Shown piece by piece: positions 12,429 to 24,374 of a stretch of 64,000 bases of DNA. The DNA is from Diospyros lotus. Taxonomy: Eukaryota > Streptophyta > Magnoliopsida > Ericales > Ebenaceae. A model generated the notes under the pieces. It was not told the origin of the DNA. It made no database searches and saw nothing but the letters and a program-made list of their open reading frames with translations. Position numbers and translations under genes: made by a program. The DNA lies in assembly GCF_014633365.1 (NCBI RefSeq), contig NC_068351.1, positions 826,001 through 890,000 on the forward strand, read 5' to 3'. Numbering within the stretch: the first letter of the stretch is position 1; each line of letters begins with the position of its first letter.

Positions 12429-12488
12429 AAAATTATCAGAGCAAACATCGCATCACATTCGAGCAGATATAGAGCTGGTTTTCATTGA

Positions 12489-13212
12489 TCAGAAATACGC
12501 CACAAAAGAAGCCTCCCCAAGAACATGCCCCTCAACTGCTTCCAACAGCTTCTCCTTCGTCACCTGTAAATTAATGCCACCAACACAAACGAAATCAAAT
12601 CAAGTAATAAATATGTAGGAAGATTGCAGAAAGAAATATAGCAATATTTTCGGGGAAAATGATACCTTATTCCCGAGATGCAGCTCATCATCCAAAGCAA
12701 AGAGCCTGAACTCCAAACGATGAGCCTGCAACTGGTGCCCCGGCGTCGGCAACTTGGGGCCGCGCCAACCCGGGACCTTCCAGTAATTGACCCCTTCTTT
12801 GATCCCACTATACTCGCCGCCCGCCTCCTCCTCCTTGCCAGAGAACCCCTCCGGCAAGCCCTTCAACGTTGGCGGGATGTTCACCACCACCCAATGAGAC
12901 CACGGGATGATCGGCCCATCTGGGTCTTGCGGGTCAAGATCATGCACAACCAGGGCCAGGCTCTTCGTCCCCTCCGGCACGTTGTACCTATTGAAACATT
13001 GAAATTAAGTAAAACAAAGTATCGAAATGTATCATATGATATTGTGTTACATCGTAAAAATTCACAGAATATTCTAATTAAAAGGACCATTCTAAGGGCG
13101 GGGAGAGGTCCTTCTTGGCTCCTTGTCCGTCGCCGGTGTATTTTCTCGGCAGCCTGCCCTCGTGGCTGATGCCCGGGGACACCACCCTGAACTCGTCGCT
13201 CGCGTTCGCCAT
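12489..13212 (-). CDS. PEBP family protein, bacterial YbhB/Raf-kinase-inhibitor-like type
   Basis: Phosphatidylethanolamine-binding protein fold, of the small YbhB-like branch rather than the FT/TFL1 branch; its biochemical role in plants is not established. Exons: 13088-13212, 12666-12987, 12489-12563; CDS 522 nt, 173 aa, GT-AG introns. It starts MANASDEFRVVSPGI. Family marks are EGRLPRKYTGDGQG, SPPLEW, SLALVVHDLDPQDPDGP (anion-pocket aspartates), the histidine in PWSHWVVVNIP, and a C-terminal FRLFALDDEL strand. No signal peptide is visible, so cytosolic. The best Arabidopsis counterpart from memory is At5g01300, whose chromosomal neighbours are also found in this window. Three CACGTG boxes lie upstream. 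Confidence 0.87.
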
Positions 13213-13314
13213 TCAAGCTCGAAATCAAGACCTTGAATTCTTGATGAACCTAGAGGGTCTCCTCACGCAAATTTTTCGGCGCAAAGTTGAAGTCTAGCAA
13301 ACGGAGGAAGAGAT

Positions 13315-13321
13315 CTTATAG
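13315..13321 (-). promoter_or_regulatory. TATA-like box of the PEBP gene
   Basis: CTATAAG on the minus strand, about 105 bases before the PEBP start codon. The distance allows a short leader. No other TATA candidate is closer. Confidence 0.35.
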
Positions 13322-13412
13322 TAAATAATGGCTGTTTTCGTGAGTAGGATGACAAGTGTTGGAAAAAGTTTCGCGCTGGCAAAGGCAAACTGCGAGCTTT
13401 GTGCAGTTGCGA

Positions 13413-13475
13413 CACGTGTATGCCACGTGGAAGGCAGTGGTGTGCGCTGGACGAACTGGGAGAATTGCTCACGTG
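13413..13475. promoter_or_regulatory. cluster of three G-boxes (CACGTG)
   Basis: Perfect CACGTG palindromes at 13413-13418, 13424-13429 and 13470-13475. They lie 200-265 bases upstream of the PEBP start. CACGTG is the core bound by bZIP (including ABA-responsive ABF/ABI5) and many bHLH factors, and clustered copies are typical of ABA- or light-responsive promoters. Regulation of PEBP by them is inferred. Confidence 0.6.
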
Positions 13476-15287
13476 GCCTGGAATATATTTCGAGTAGAAA
13501 TGGTCCAAATGGATAAACTTTTTGAGTCATCATCTTTTAGAATTATTTTCATTATTTAAAAATTATATTAATGATCTGTTTATTTTAAATTCCGGAAAAA
13601 ATCTTCAAATTTTATAATATAACGAATCGCATTACGGAATGTATTGTCAATCGGGTCTTAGCCAACATTAATGTAATGGTGATTGGTTGCTTCAATTCAG
13701 CGTCAAATCCAATCAAATACTGTACGTAGTACTCTTTGGGGTCCTTTGAATCTAGCAGACCAAGCCATGGAGAAGCAGAAGCAGTCCATTATTATTATAT
13801 TAATTAATGGATCGATGTTCCAGCTTCAGCTGCTGCCGCTTCGTCTTCTTGTTCTTCTCGTACGTACGTACCTTCGAACAACTATTTCTAGTTAGACATT
13901 GCCAACTAAATTCCTTAGCTCCTCCCGTCCGTGGAGACTTAATTTCCCTCGATTTCAACACCTCTTTAGCAACTCCTCCTCCCCCTCCTCCTCCTCCTAG
14001 TCCTGGCAAGATATCAGTATTAGTATATATGATGAGAGCTACCTAGTTTTGGCGCTGTTTGCCCGTACTGGTCGGTCACTCATGATCAGTCATGACCAGA
14101 CAGACATCCTCAAGTGGGGAAGCCAGCCCAACCCCAAAATAAAATGGGAAAAAGTTTGCTGCTTTAGTAAAGTTTAGTTAAATTAATTAAAAATCAACGA
14201 CTGTTCACAAACCTACTACAATATTACTGTAGCAGTAGGGGGGGGTCGGTCATCCATTTTTATTTCTTCATTGGGTGGGTGGATTGGTTGTTGTTGTTAA
14301 CCAGTCTAATCAGAGACTCTAATGGGATGTGAGAACCTATCAGTTGTGCCGTATTTTCTCGACTATTATCATCCATCACTGCATCCGAGGGAAAGCAAAG
14401 CAAAGAAAGGAAAAGAAAAGCTTTGATTGATGTGGGCACTGAGCTGACGATTGACTGGACAGCTTATGCAGATAGATTTCAGTTCAACAAGCAACTTATA
14501 CACAAATATATCTGTAATAATTAAGTTCTGTATTTCTACCCACCCTAGCTAGCTATCTCCAAGGTAGAACACGGCATTACACGTGCTCTTGCCTGCTCAT
14601 CTCTGTTTTTCACGGTCTGGAGAGTTAGCCCGGTGCCATCATCAGTTAGGCTGCTGATAAAATGGGGTGTGTTTGATGGGAAGGCGCGGTGAGAGGTCAT
14701 CAGCATCATGTCACCCTTGTAATTCAGATGGCTAGAGTTAATATTTAATAAGATATTGTTGAAAATTTTGAATAGTATTTTATGTGAGTTGATCCAATTT
14801 ACTCTAAATATTAATTATTGATCGTCAGTCGAGAGTTAGGCTGGGTAAGCTCATTGAAATAATTTAATTCTGAGAGAGAGGAAACGAAAAAGGAAAAGAA
14901 ATAGAAATGTGATCCATATTCAACAACTTAGAATGCATTAGCTCTAAGAATAGAGATGTCTGTCTGTTAGTTGCTATATAATTTCACTGAACATATGGAT
15001 CATGCCTAGTGTCCCTATGATCAACTTCATATATACTTGATTAGAGCAATTAGTTCTGGGAATTTTGGGACAAATTTCAAAGCAGTACTGTCACTACCTT
15101 GCAGATCGAATATAGAGTTGTTCCTCAACTACCAGACTCCAACATGTGAGCTAACTAGTGCTGTATATATATCTAATCATCATAGTACCAATCTCATGGG
15201 ATTGCTGTAGATGTTCAAACGCGAATCTTCAAGAAAGCTAGAAAACTAAAACAATATGTCCAAGCTAGCAGAGGGCATGAAGCCTAA
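13476..15287. other. intergenic spacer, no gene recognised
   Basis: Between the PEBP promoter and the hairpin element I see short ORFs without family similarity, a CTCCTCC pyrimidine tract near 13970-14000 and a poly(G) run near 14238. The ORFs at 13683-14046 are short and proline- or basic-rich by composition only. Confidence 0.45.
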
Positions 15288-15296
15288 TATAAATTA

Positions 15297-16895
15297 GGGA
15301 AATTCTATCACGAACCCGAAAAATTACTCTTTATAACCCACGTCCCATCAAAATTTCTAATAATTTTAAAATACCTATTTTATCCCCCCACAGCCACAGC
15401 CAACCCTCTTCTCCGATCACCTCTCATTGCCGACCATCATCTCGCATATCTCTTTCCCTCCTACATCATATACACACAAACACATACATATATATATACA
15501 GAGCATGGCCGCAGCCATGGCAGCCGCGACCATGCAACTAGCAAGCTCACACACACACCCATATATATATACATATATATATATATACAGAGCAACCCAG
15601 CACACACATATATATATATACACACACACTCATACACACTTATATATATATATACACACTCACACACACAAAAACATGGCCGCGGCCATGAAAACCTCCG
15701 CACCTCGCGGTGCGGAGGTTTTTAGCAACCCCCGCACCGCGAGGTGCGGGGATTGCTGAAATCCCCAACTGCTAGCAGTCGGGAAGACTTTTTATATTTT
15801 TATTTTAATTAAAAATTTTATTAATATAAAATAAAATTAAAAATAATACAAATAAATAATTTTTTAATTTCTGCATTTTAAGTAATTATAATTTAACTAA
15901 TTTTAAATTTTAAATCATGGTGTTGAATTTTTAATACTTAAAAGAATTTAAAATTAATTAATTTATCTTATTAAATTACTTGAAGATACACATATCTAAA
16001 AATTCTATCATCATTTAAAATATATTTTTTTTTATAATTACATATATTTAAAAAGAATATATTTTAAATGATGATAGGATTTTTAAATTTATCTTATTGA
16101 ATTAGGTAAAGATATATATATTTAAAAAAAATTATTTTAAATGATGATAGGATTTTTAGATAGGCATATTTTTAAGTAATTCAATAAAATAAATTTTAAA
16201 TTTTTTTAAGTATTAAAAATTCAACACTTAATTACAATGATTTAAAATTTAAAATTAGTTAATTTATAATTACTTAAAATACAGATATTTAGAATTTATT
16301 TATTTATTTTATTTTATTATAATAAAACAAATTTAATTAAAATAAAACAAATTTAATCAAGCCTTCCCAACAGTCGGGGAAGGCTTGATTCCACGGTGCG
16401 GAGATTTTAGAAATCCCCGCACCTCACGGTGTGGGGGTTGCTGAAACCCTCGCACCGCGAGGTGCGGGGATTTCAAAAACTCTCGCACCTCGCAGTGCGG
16501 GGATTGCAGAAACCCCCACACCGCGAGGTACGGGGGTTTCATGGCCGCAGCTGCCATGGCCGCGGCCATGGAACTTGTATATATATATATATATATAAGT
16601 GTGTGTGAGTGTGTGTATATATATTTATATAGGTGTGTGAGTGTATATGTGTGTGTGCGTTGGGTTGCATGGTCGCGGCTGCCATAGCCGCGGCCATGCT
16701 GTGTGTATATATATATGTATAAATATGTGTGAGTGCGTATTTATATATTTAGGTGATGGTTGGGGATGAGAGGTGATCGAAGAAGAGAGTTTGCTGTGGG
16801 TTGTGGGGGTAAAAGAGGTATATTAAAATTATTGAAAATTTTGATGGGACGTGGGTTTTGAAGAGTAAATTTTCGGGTTCCGAATAAAATTTCCC
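15297..16895. mobile_element. non-autonomous hairpin-type Mutator-like element
   Basis: A 1,599-bp element with long terminal inverted repeats: the left end GGGAAATTCTATCACGAACC pairs with the complement of the right end (GGAACCCGAAAATTTACTC-like), and similarity continues inward over several hundred bases. Identical 9-bp flanks TATAAATTA lie at 15288-15296 and 16896-16904. A 9-bp target duplication with long inverted repeats is the hallmark of Mutator-like elements. No transposase is encoded. Each arm contains (TA)n/(CA)n stretches, GCCGCGGCCATG-type palindromes and GC-rich CGCACCGCGAGGTGCGG-like motifs; the AT-rich middle (about 15785-16360) is itself partly self-complementary. A transcript would fold into a long hairpin. 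Confidence 0.82.
16393..16545. repeat. GC-rich palindromic motif array within the right arm
   Basis: Repeated units of about 36 bases alternate between CACCGCGAGGTGCGGGG-like and complementary forms, joined by GGATTTCAAAAA- or GGGGTTTC-like linkers. The left arm near 15695-15755 has two such units. Each unit is nearly palindromic around GCGAGG/CCTCGC. The ORF across it (16357-16569, minus) is a by-product of the repeat, not a gene. Confidence 0.65.
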
Positions 16896-16904
16896 TATAA
16901 ATTA

Positions 16905-18587
16905 TGCCAATGTTCCCAATTTCTTGACAAAAATGAACTCAAATTATGGGTTCCATAAGGTTATAAATCACTTAATATTGGCCACCAATACTATATATCT
17001 CCTATGCTAGCTATTGTTTGGAGCTGGAATTTTTTTTAAAAAAAAATTGAATTGAAAAAAATCATATTCATTCCTAGGAAAATACAAGACAATTTGATTT
17101 ACTTCAAGTTTCTTGTTCTTTCCTAACATGGTAGTTGCAAACATACCTAGTAAGAGTAGGTATAATCCGAAGAAGAAAACAACTAGGTTATGTATATAGA
17201 TATGCACCAAAAGTTGCCAACTTTTAGCAACTCCAAAGAATATAATTCTGCATGTTTACTAATTATATTTGTTTGAGGTCATGAAAATATATGCGGAATT
17301 TAGGATCAGTGATCGTTTCTTTCTAAAAATAAACAAAAAGACTTCTCTTTTGGGAATAGTATATATACCCATTAAAAGAAGAGTTGATCCAGTAGTAATC
17401 GGCTCTTTTTCACTTTCCCAAAAAGAGGCAATTTAATTTGTGGCTTTCTCAAGGAAAAGAGAAAATGGTTGAAGCAATTGAGCATCCACAGTAACCCTCT
17501 TTCAGCGAGCAGTGAGAATCATAGGCTAAAGGAAAAGTTTAAAGGACTTCAAAGCCGGCAAAAATTTCATCTTTGGATTTGGAATCAGACACAACCTGCA
17601 ACCATGATACTTCTACATTGAGGCCCCCCCCCCCCTCCTCGTTCCCACCCAAAACCTAGAAATAGTGAGGCTACTGTTGTGCCACTTAAATGAAATCTAA
17701 CCATGTAGTTTAATGTATATGATATTCTTGTTATCTGTGGGACTATTGATGAATCAATACACACACACATGTGAAGAATAGAATGTGTTTCACACTAGTA
17801 CAGTCACAAGATCAATAATATTCCCATGGAATAAGAGTACTCCTTAAAAATCTTTGCTTTCATTCGTACAGAGTTATGTGACTCTAATATTTGAATTTTT
17901 GAGTTTAAGATTTGAAATTAATTGTTTGTTTATATTATTGTTAAAAATAAGTATTTGCATTTAGCATAATCTAAGTGTAAACCCATTTCTATTGAATAAA
18001 TTATATGTGGTTCTATAGATCTCAACTTCTGTGCTTGAGCATTGAAGTGTATTTGACGCAGCAGATCAAGTGTTCTTGACCTATTTAATTAATTACCACA
18101 CAATCAAAGAATCAAAGTTCATTTATCCCCTCGGATTCGTGTTATATAGACATAAACTTGGTACAAAAATGTCATACAAACCATATAAACAAAATAAATT
18201 ATTTTAAAAATATTAATTATAAGAGTTTTAGAGTTCTCTATTTCTGAGTGGGTCACATGAGGCAGGGACTGCCTGGTAAAGTGAAGCAAAGGAGGAGGCA
18301 ATAAGCTAAATTTTGATTCAAGCTCTAAGCCCTATGGCTATGTCCTAGCTAGCTGGCTAGGGTGGCCTCCATATCCTGCACCAGAGATTGTGCTGACTCC
18401 TATGACTACAACTAAACCTTCATTTACTTCATCATTTCATATGATCATTTCAGCGTACCTAAACTCTCTCTCTCTCTCTCTCTACCCCGGATATATATAT
18501 ATATATATTTATGTTCCATGAACTTCGTATAATCCCCAAAAGCATTCTTGTGTCCAAAAAATTGTTCTGTGGACTCTGACTTGGCAT
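16905..18587. other. spacer and bHLH upstream region
   Basis: No gene recognised. Contains a 12-base poly(C) run at 17624-17635, and near the right end a CT microsatellite (18463-18483) followed by an AT run, both probably in the promoter or leader of the downstream bHLH gene. Confidence 0.45.
18463..18510 (+). promoter_or_regulatory. CT tract and TATA-like run before the bHLH gene
   Basis: A (CT)n tract at 18463-18483 is followed by an (AT)n run ending ATATATTTATG at 18491-18512, about 78 bases before the start codon. Such AT runs can serve as TATA elements and CT tracts are common in plant core promoters. Assignment is by position only. Confidence 0.35.
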
Positions 18588-19076
18588 TTGACAATGAATT
18601 GCTACGCTCCTGAATCATCTTCCGTGCAGAAGTATGGGAAAGAGAACAAGAAGGGGAGTGGTAGGAAGAGAAGCAAGGCGGCCGTGAGGCTGTCGACGGA
18701 CCCGCAAAGCGTGGCGGCGCGGGAGCGGCGCCACCGAATCAGCGACCGGTTCAAGATCTTGCAGAGCCTGGTCCCCGGCGGGGCGAAGATGGACACTGTC
18801 TCGATGCTGGAGGAGGCCATTCACTACGTCAAGTTCCTCAAGACACAGATATGGCTTCACCAGACCATGATCAACTTCCAGGACGATGTCGACCCATTGA
18901 CGACTCTCTTATTCCCTCCTCCTCCTCCTCCTTCTCTTCCGGCTCCCCATCAGTGCCTCTACTCGCCGGAAAACCTTTTGGCCCACGGAATGCAATCTTT
19001 GGCGCCGCCGTTTGGGTTGCCGGATTCTTATAACCTCCAAGGTGATGATATAAAGCCCTTCGGTGGATACCCATGA
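18588..19076 (+). CDS. ROX: ROX/LAX-type bHLH transcription factor, intronless
   Basis: A 162-aa single-exon protein. The bHLH domain spans about residues 34-92: basic region with [16 protein letters not shown], helix 1 ILQSLVPGG, loop and helix 2 [19 protein letters not shown]. The [16 protein letters not shown] wording matches rice LAX PANICLE and Arabidopsis ROX, which promote axillary meristem formation, better than HECATE or INDEHISCENT. The N-terminus is short and basic ([11 protein letters not shown], likely nuclear localisation); the C-terminus is proline-rich ([11 protein letters not shown]). Another in-frame Met two codons on (MNCYAPES) is an equally good start. In Arabidopsis, from memory, ROX lies between the PEBP and PDC loci, as here, which supports orthology. 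Role is inferred from the family. Confidence 0.85.
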   Translation: MTMNCYAPESSSVQKYGKENKKGSGRKRSKAAVRLSTDPQSVAARERRHRISDRFKILQSLVPGGAKMDTVSMLEEAIHYVKFLKTQIWLHQTMINFQDDVDPLTTLLFPPPPPPSLPAPHQCLYSPENLLAHGMQSLAPPFGLPDSYNLQGDDIKPFGGYP

Positions 19077-19374
19077 ACTAGTACTACTTCTTTAGCCCAG
19101 TCTGTCCCTTGCCTGCAGTGGATGTCGTATGGCTTGTTAGTGTACACTATATATTACTATGCTTAGGAAAAGAAAAGAACAAAAAAAAAAATGTGTTGCG
19201 TGATGAATATATATTAGCAACTATCCTGGAAATAGTTATAATTAAAGTAGTAATAATAAATGTTGTGTGCTAAGACATTATCTCAAACTTGGGTGTTTGT
19301 TTCCCGAGGAGAGAAAACAAGCGCTTGTCATGATCTCCATGAACTCTACGGTCTTCCTCCTGCATCTTAAATGG

Positions 19375-19516
19375 CACTGCAGCCCGCAGGTGAGTGTTAC
19401 GTGTCTCAGTTATCAACAAGCAACTATAAATAGCTATCGATCCCTCGTATTCGAGAACCTTTCTCTCTTCCTTCTTCCCGACTTCCAGATTTCGATCAAG
19501 AATATCATCATCAACA

Positions 19517-19557
<41 letters not shown>

Positions 19558-19560
19558 ATA
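19375..19560 (+). promoter_or_regulatory. promoter-like module without a recognisable gene
   Basis: An ABRE-like ACGTGTC (19399-19405) sits 20 bases before TATAAATAG (19425-19433), followed by a CT-rich leader and a (CT)n tract at 19521-19554. The arrangement resembles a plant core promoter and 5' leader, but the sequence after it has only a short ORF (from about 19582) and no family I recognise. It may drive a non-coding RNA, a gene with unseen exons, or be a remnant. Confidence 0.35.
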
Positions 19561-21730
19561 AAAGCATCTTAATTTCTCTTGGATGACTTTTCACAGCGAT
19601 CAACCGCACACTTCTACATATATAATTTCATCTACATTCTGACTCTTTACCACATTCTATTTTGACTTGAGCATCGAAAAACTTACCTGTTTTATACCTT
19701 ATAGCTTTTCTTTGAGGCCAACCTTCTACAATATATAAGCCTTGTTCCCCTGCCAATAATAATCAATTCATATATATAAATAAAGCTAGCTAGATTTAAG
19801 GAAACAAAAGAAAGATGGGTTTTGTTGAATCTTATAATAATAATAATGGGCCGAGCTGTAATGGATGTGTACTCTTTTAAAGCCCACAATTTATTTTATT
19901 TTAAATTTCATTAAAACTATATAGTTATCAAACGTTATTGATTAGATTTAGTGTCGTTCGAATTTGTTTATTTTGAGTGAAATCATTATCTTTTTTATAA
20001 ATAAAATAGATTTTCAACTTTCAACAATTGATAATGTTATAATTGTGATTTAAAATATAAATTTAATTTATGATTGAGATTTTTAATTTGATGGTAATTA
20101 TAATTTTAAATTTAATTATGATTAAAATATTATTAATTTTAATTTTGAGTGAAATTTATCTCATTCGAATAAATATCATCTTGAATTATCTTCTGATGAT
20201 TATAAATAGATGTTTAATATCTTAAAATAAATTTTTATGTAATTAATGATTTACTTGTGATTTATTTTTGATTTAAATTTCATAAGAGATAGTTATAAAT
20301 AAATATAAAGTGGGGAACATGGGCTGATTTGTTTGAGGAGTTTGGGTAGCACGTGGGAGATAGATGTACAATCGTTTACGTGTTTATTTATCTGGATGGA
20401 TTGTTTCGTCATTTTCAATGAAAAACGAATGTTGAAACCGAGACCAGTCCAGTCCAGTCCAGTCCCTATAAGGAGGCGGCCGGCCTTGGGTCCTCTTCGT
20501 TTAATTTGTCGTTATTCACGTCAACCTTAGCAACTTGTCTAGTCCTAGTCCTTGGAGGAGGACCCATCCATTTTGGAAGGGAAGTGCCGATCCCACACAA
20601 GTTTGAGAGATATTTATTAATTGAATTATGCAGGTGGTCAGGTCCGCCTCACTTCTTTTACTCTTCTTTCATCTATATTTATTTATACGTTGTAATCAAA
20701 TACACATTTTTGTTCATCCACTTTCACATTTTCTGTGCGTCCATTCTAATTTTTTATTTTAAATTTATATTTTTAAATTAATTTATTTTTTATTTTTTAT
20801 ATCAAATTAAACTTTTTATTATTTCAATTTAAATTTTAAGTCAATTTAATTTTTATATTTTAATATATAAAAAATAAGATAAGGAAATTTAACTCATTTT
20901 TTATACGTTTTAAGATATAAAGGTTAAATTAATTTAAAAATATAAATATTGTAATTAAAATAACAAAATTTTAATTATCATATAAAAAGAAGTTAAAATA
21001 TTAAAATTAAATTAACTTAAAAATATAATTAAAATAATAAAAAATTGGAATCTAAAAAAATAAAATAGAATGGCAAAAATTTAAATTTGGCCTAATCATT
21101 ATATAGTATAACCCAATTTACTCAAAAAGTGTTAGTTAAAAATTATCTTCTGAAAAAAATTAACAAAAATAATTATTAAGATAATATATTTGTAAATTGA
21201 AAACAAAATCATATTTCGTTTTGTAGAAATCCAATCATGGTGGGACACCCACCTCTTCCATCAATGAATGTCACATGCCCTCCTCCTCCTCCGTCCTCCT
21301 CCCTATCGTACCGGAAAAGCTACTCACATCTTGGATTCTTTTCTGCTCAATTTGAGAGGATTTCGCTCACTCATTATGGACCGAACCATATATAAGCGAT
21401 ACAATCTCTAGAAGATAAACACAAAGATACTCTCGAATTCATCCATTATCTTGTTTATTTGTTCTTTTGCATACCGAGCAGCAGTAACTTCAATGTCAAA
21501 ACCCATTCTGAAAAACATAAATCTTCTTCTAGGCTCCAATTCCTAGAATGATCAGGAAATAACTAAAAATGGTCCAGAAAAGATGGGCACAAAACTAAAA
21601 AAGGAACTCAGTTTACGTATAGTTACAGGAGATGCAAGCCAGAGGCTGAATACAAATTTACAAAACATATTTATTAGGAATAATTAACTTTTTAGGACTT
21701 AATCCACCCAAGAGCTGCAAGCCCAGAGAA
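19561..21730. other. AT-rich spacer between bHLH and PDC
   Basis: No gene recognised. Includes four CCAGT units near 20448-20468, long AT-rich tracts (20680-21230), and the PDC 3' region from about 21400. Short ORFs show no similarity. Confidence 0.45.
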
Positions 21731-24278
21731 TTACTGAGGATTTGGTGGGCGGCTGTTGGCAGCAGAGACCCTGGAGCCCCATTCAAGCAGCTCTTTGCTT
21801 GTGTCATCCTTGTGAACGATCACTTCTATGAAGCAGAGGCAATCTTTCTTGGCCCCTGTTGCTGTGTCAATTGCTTCAATTAGGTCTTCCTCACAGTGCA
21901 CCTGCAAAAGTTCGAAGAAACCACTTCCTTAGTCTTAACTAACTTCCCGGGAATTAAGTACAATATGAGTTACAAGATATATATATAAAAATATTATAAA
22001 CGATTAAAGACCTTTGTTGTCCAGCATTTGCCTTGGCCGTTGTGGATGGCATCTACCAATCCGGTGTAGTTCCAGTTCTTGATCACATTGTAGGGCCCAT
22101 CATGGATTTCGACTTCTATAGTGTATCCTCCATTGTTAATGAGGAAGATGATGGTGTTTTGTCCACATCTCAGCATTGTTGAAATATCTTGTGCAGTCAC
22201 CTGATGATGATGAGATAAACATCCACGAACAAAAAGTAAACCAAATTATTGAAATCCATCAAACAGTTCATCCCCTTGACAAAACAGAGAACTATATATA
22301 TACACACACACACACATACCTGGAAGCTACCATCACCAATGCAAGCAATCACTCGCTTATTCTTTCCAGCCTGAGCATATCCCAGAGTTGCACCAACTGA
22401 CCAGCCAATGGATCCATACTGCATCTGGAACTCATATCTGCAAAACCCAAGTTCCCAATATACCTGTTAAAATCGTAAAATGGGCTAGAACTAGATAAAT
22501 CAGAACCCAATTCTCTCTATTGCTACTTACCCACATCCCTCTGGTAATTTAAGCTTCTGGCAATTGAACCAAGAATCCCCTGTCTCGGCAATCACGGCGG
22601 TGTCGCTCGACAGCATCTTCTGAATGTGGTGGAACAGAACATTGACTCTCAAGGGCTCCTTAGGCTCACACTTGAGAGGATGTCCCTCAGAAACATAGAT
22701 CCGATGATAGTTCTCGAAGGCAGTCTTGTTGTGCTTAAGCCGCTTGGCTAATGCTTTCAAGAAATCCTTCATCAGAATACATCCAAATGCAGGGCCATTT
22801 CCAATCAACACGCGATCGGGCTGGACTAGGATCATCTTCTCCTTCTTCAGGAGCAGGGAGTAGCCAACGGAGCTGTAGTCGTTGAAAATGGGTCCGGCAA
22901 ACAGGTAGGCATCGGCAGACTCCACAATTTCTGCGCAGAAGCCCGTGCTCACCGCGCCCCAGTAAGTACCTGTTTAAAGAAAGACGAGAACTCAAAACAA
23001 TGAATTTTGTATTGCGTTGAGTGAATGTTGAGCCGAGATAAGCCCAATTCAAACTTGATCTAATTCTTATCTCAACAATACCGATGAAATGGGGATGGTG
23101 CTCCGGCACCAGTCCTTTTGCCGACGGCATCACGGCCAGCGCGAAACCACTGGCGTCGGCTAACTCTACGAACGCCTCAGAAGCCTTCGCCACTCGCAGC
23201 TTTGGCCCGCCCACCATTACTGGCTTCACGGCCTTGTTCAAGAACGCTGCAGCTGCTTCCACTGCAGCCTCCAAACCCATCTCATTAGTCAACCTGTGAA
23301 CCCACAAAAAATAATTAAATAATCACGAATTGTATAATAAGATGTCATTCAGTAGCACATACACCCAGAAGAGGAGATTCAAAGCATTACTTCCGAGACA
23401 GAGCAAATGGAACTGGGTCGCGGCTGAAAGTAGGGTGTGGAATCGCCGGCAGGTTACAGCCGACGCTGATATAAACAGGCTTGCTTTCTTTCAATGCCGT
23501 TGATATCGCTGTGTCGATCAGTTCATGCGCATCCTCCAAGTGATTTACAACAGCCTAAAATCATCGAAAACTCCCAATTTTCAGACACCCATTCCTTCCT
23601 TAAATTTTATAATGCAAACAAAACTAGATTAATGTATCTTAGATAGCTCCTGAAATTCAGATCTGATTAAGAGACCCAATTCAGTGTGTATCAGAATTAT
23701 CCTAACAATGCGGATATGGCTATGGCCGCATATATTGGTGAACTGACCTGGTAGCAAGTAACAGTTTGAAAGCAGCGAAGCTCCTGGCTGAAATCGGGAA
23801 GTCCGATGGTGTGGTGGAGGATTCTGCTCGTCCCGTAATCGTTGGAGTTGGGGCCGCCAACGATGCAGATCACCGGAAGGTTCTCGCTGTAGGCCCCGGC
23901 GATGGCGTTGAGCACGCTCAGGCCGCCGACGGTGAACGTCACGACACAGGCGCCGACGCCGCGGCACCTCGCGAACCCATCGGCCGCGTACCCGGCGTTG
24001 AGCTCGTTGCAGCAGCCGATGAGGTTGAGCCCCGGCTCGGCGATCAGGTGGTCCAGCAACGTCAGGTTGAAGTCCCCAGGGACGGAGAAGACGTCCGTTG
24101 CCCCAATCTGGACCAGCCGCCGCGCTAGATGGCGCCCCAGCGTGGCCTCGGACGGGACGAGCGCCGTGGAGGGGCAAGAGTTCTGGATGGTGGAAACGGA
24201 GCCGTTACCAGGCAGGCAGCCGATGGCGTCGCTGCTGGGACCTGGACTCCCTTCCACTGCTCCGATCGTAGTATCCAT
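21731..24278 (-). CDS. PDC: pyruvate decarboxylase
   Basis: Thiamine-diphosphate enzyme that converts pyruvate to acetaldehyde and CO2 in the cytosol, the first step of ethanol fermentation under oxygen shortage. Exons: 23748-24278, 23391-23554, 23082-23293, 22531-22969, 22320-22437, 22012-22200, 21731-21901; CDS 1,824 nt, 607 aa, the usual plant length. Visible marks: catalytic glutamate in [16 protein letters not shown], the adjacent-histidine pair in LHHTIG, and the ThDP/Mg motif running from GDGSFQ to the asparagines of FLINNGG, with the C-terminal [12 protein letters not shown]. The start [10 protein letters not shown] is the first Met in the frame and matches family N-termini. The variable first 40 residues are followed by [26 protein letters not shown]. 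Arabidopsis PDC3/PDC4 (At5g01320/At5g01330, from memory) lie in the collinear region. Confidence 0.95.
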
Positions 24279-24374
24279 CTTACTTGACCAGAAAATCTAC
24301 AGAAATGGATTACAGAGAAAGCTGGGATGATGAAGAATTGTTGGTCTATGATGAAATTTGTGTGACGGAGAGAG

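Larger units (their letters stand above)
10053..12488. other. AT-rich spacer with repeats
   Basis: No protein-coding gene is supported between the BAG start and the PEBP stop. It contains ATCTATAAAAAT-type runs near 10660-10870 that look related to the dispersed repeat at 34800 and 62806, then a two-copy tandem duplication listed separately. Near 12350-12430 is a pair of small hairpins probably in the PEBP 3' untranslated region. Confidence 0.5.

Noticed and set aside
13263..13559. Overlapping ORFs upstream of the PEBP start
   Set aside because: This is the G-box promoter region; ORFs exist in four frames, none with family similarity.
15417..15759. Overlapping ORFs of 70-110 codons
   Set aside because: They are translations of (TA)n/(CA)n microsatellites and palindromes inside the hairpin element; composition is purely repeat-driven.
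16357..16569. 70-codon ORF with repeated (V/W)GF(L/Q)(K/Q)SPH units
   Set aside because: The protein repeat only reflects the GC-rich palindromic DNA units of the element's right arm.
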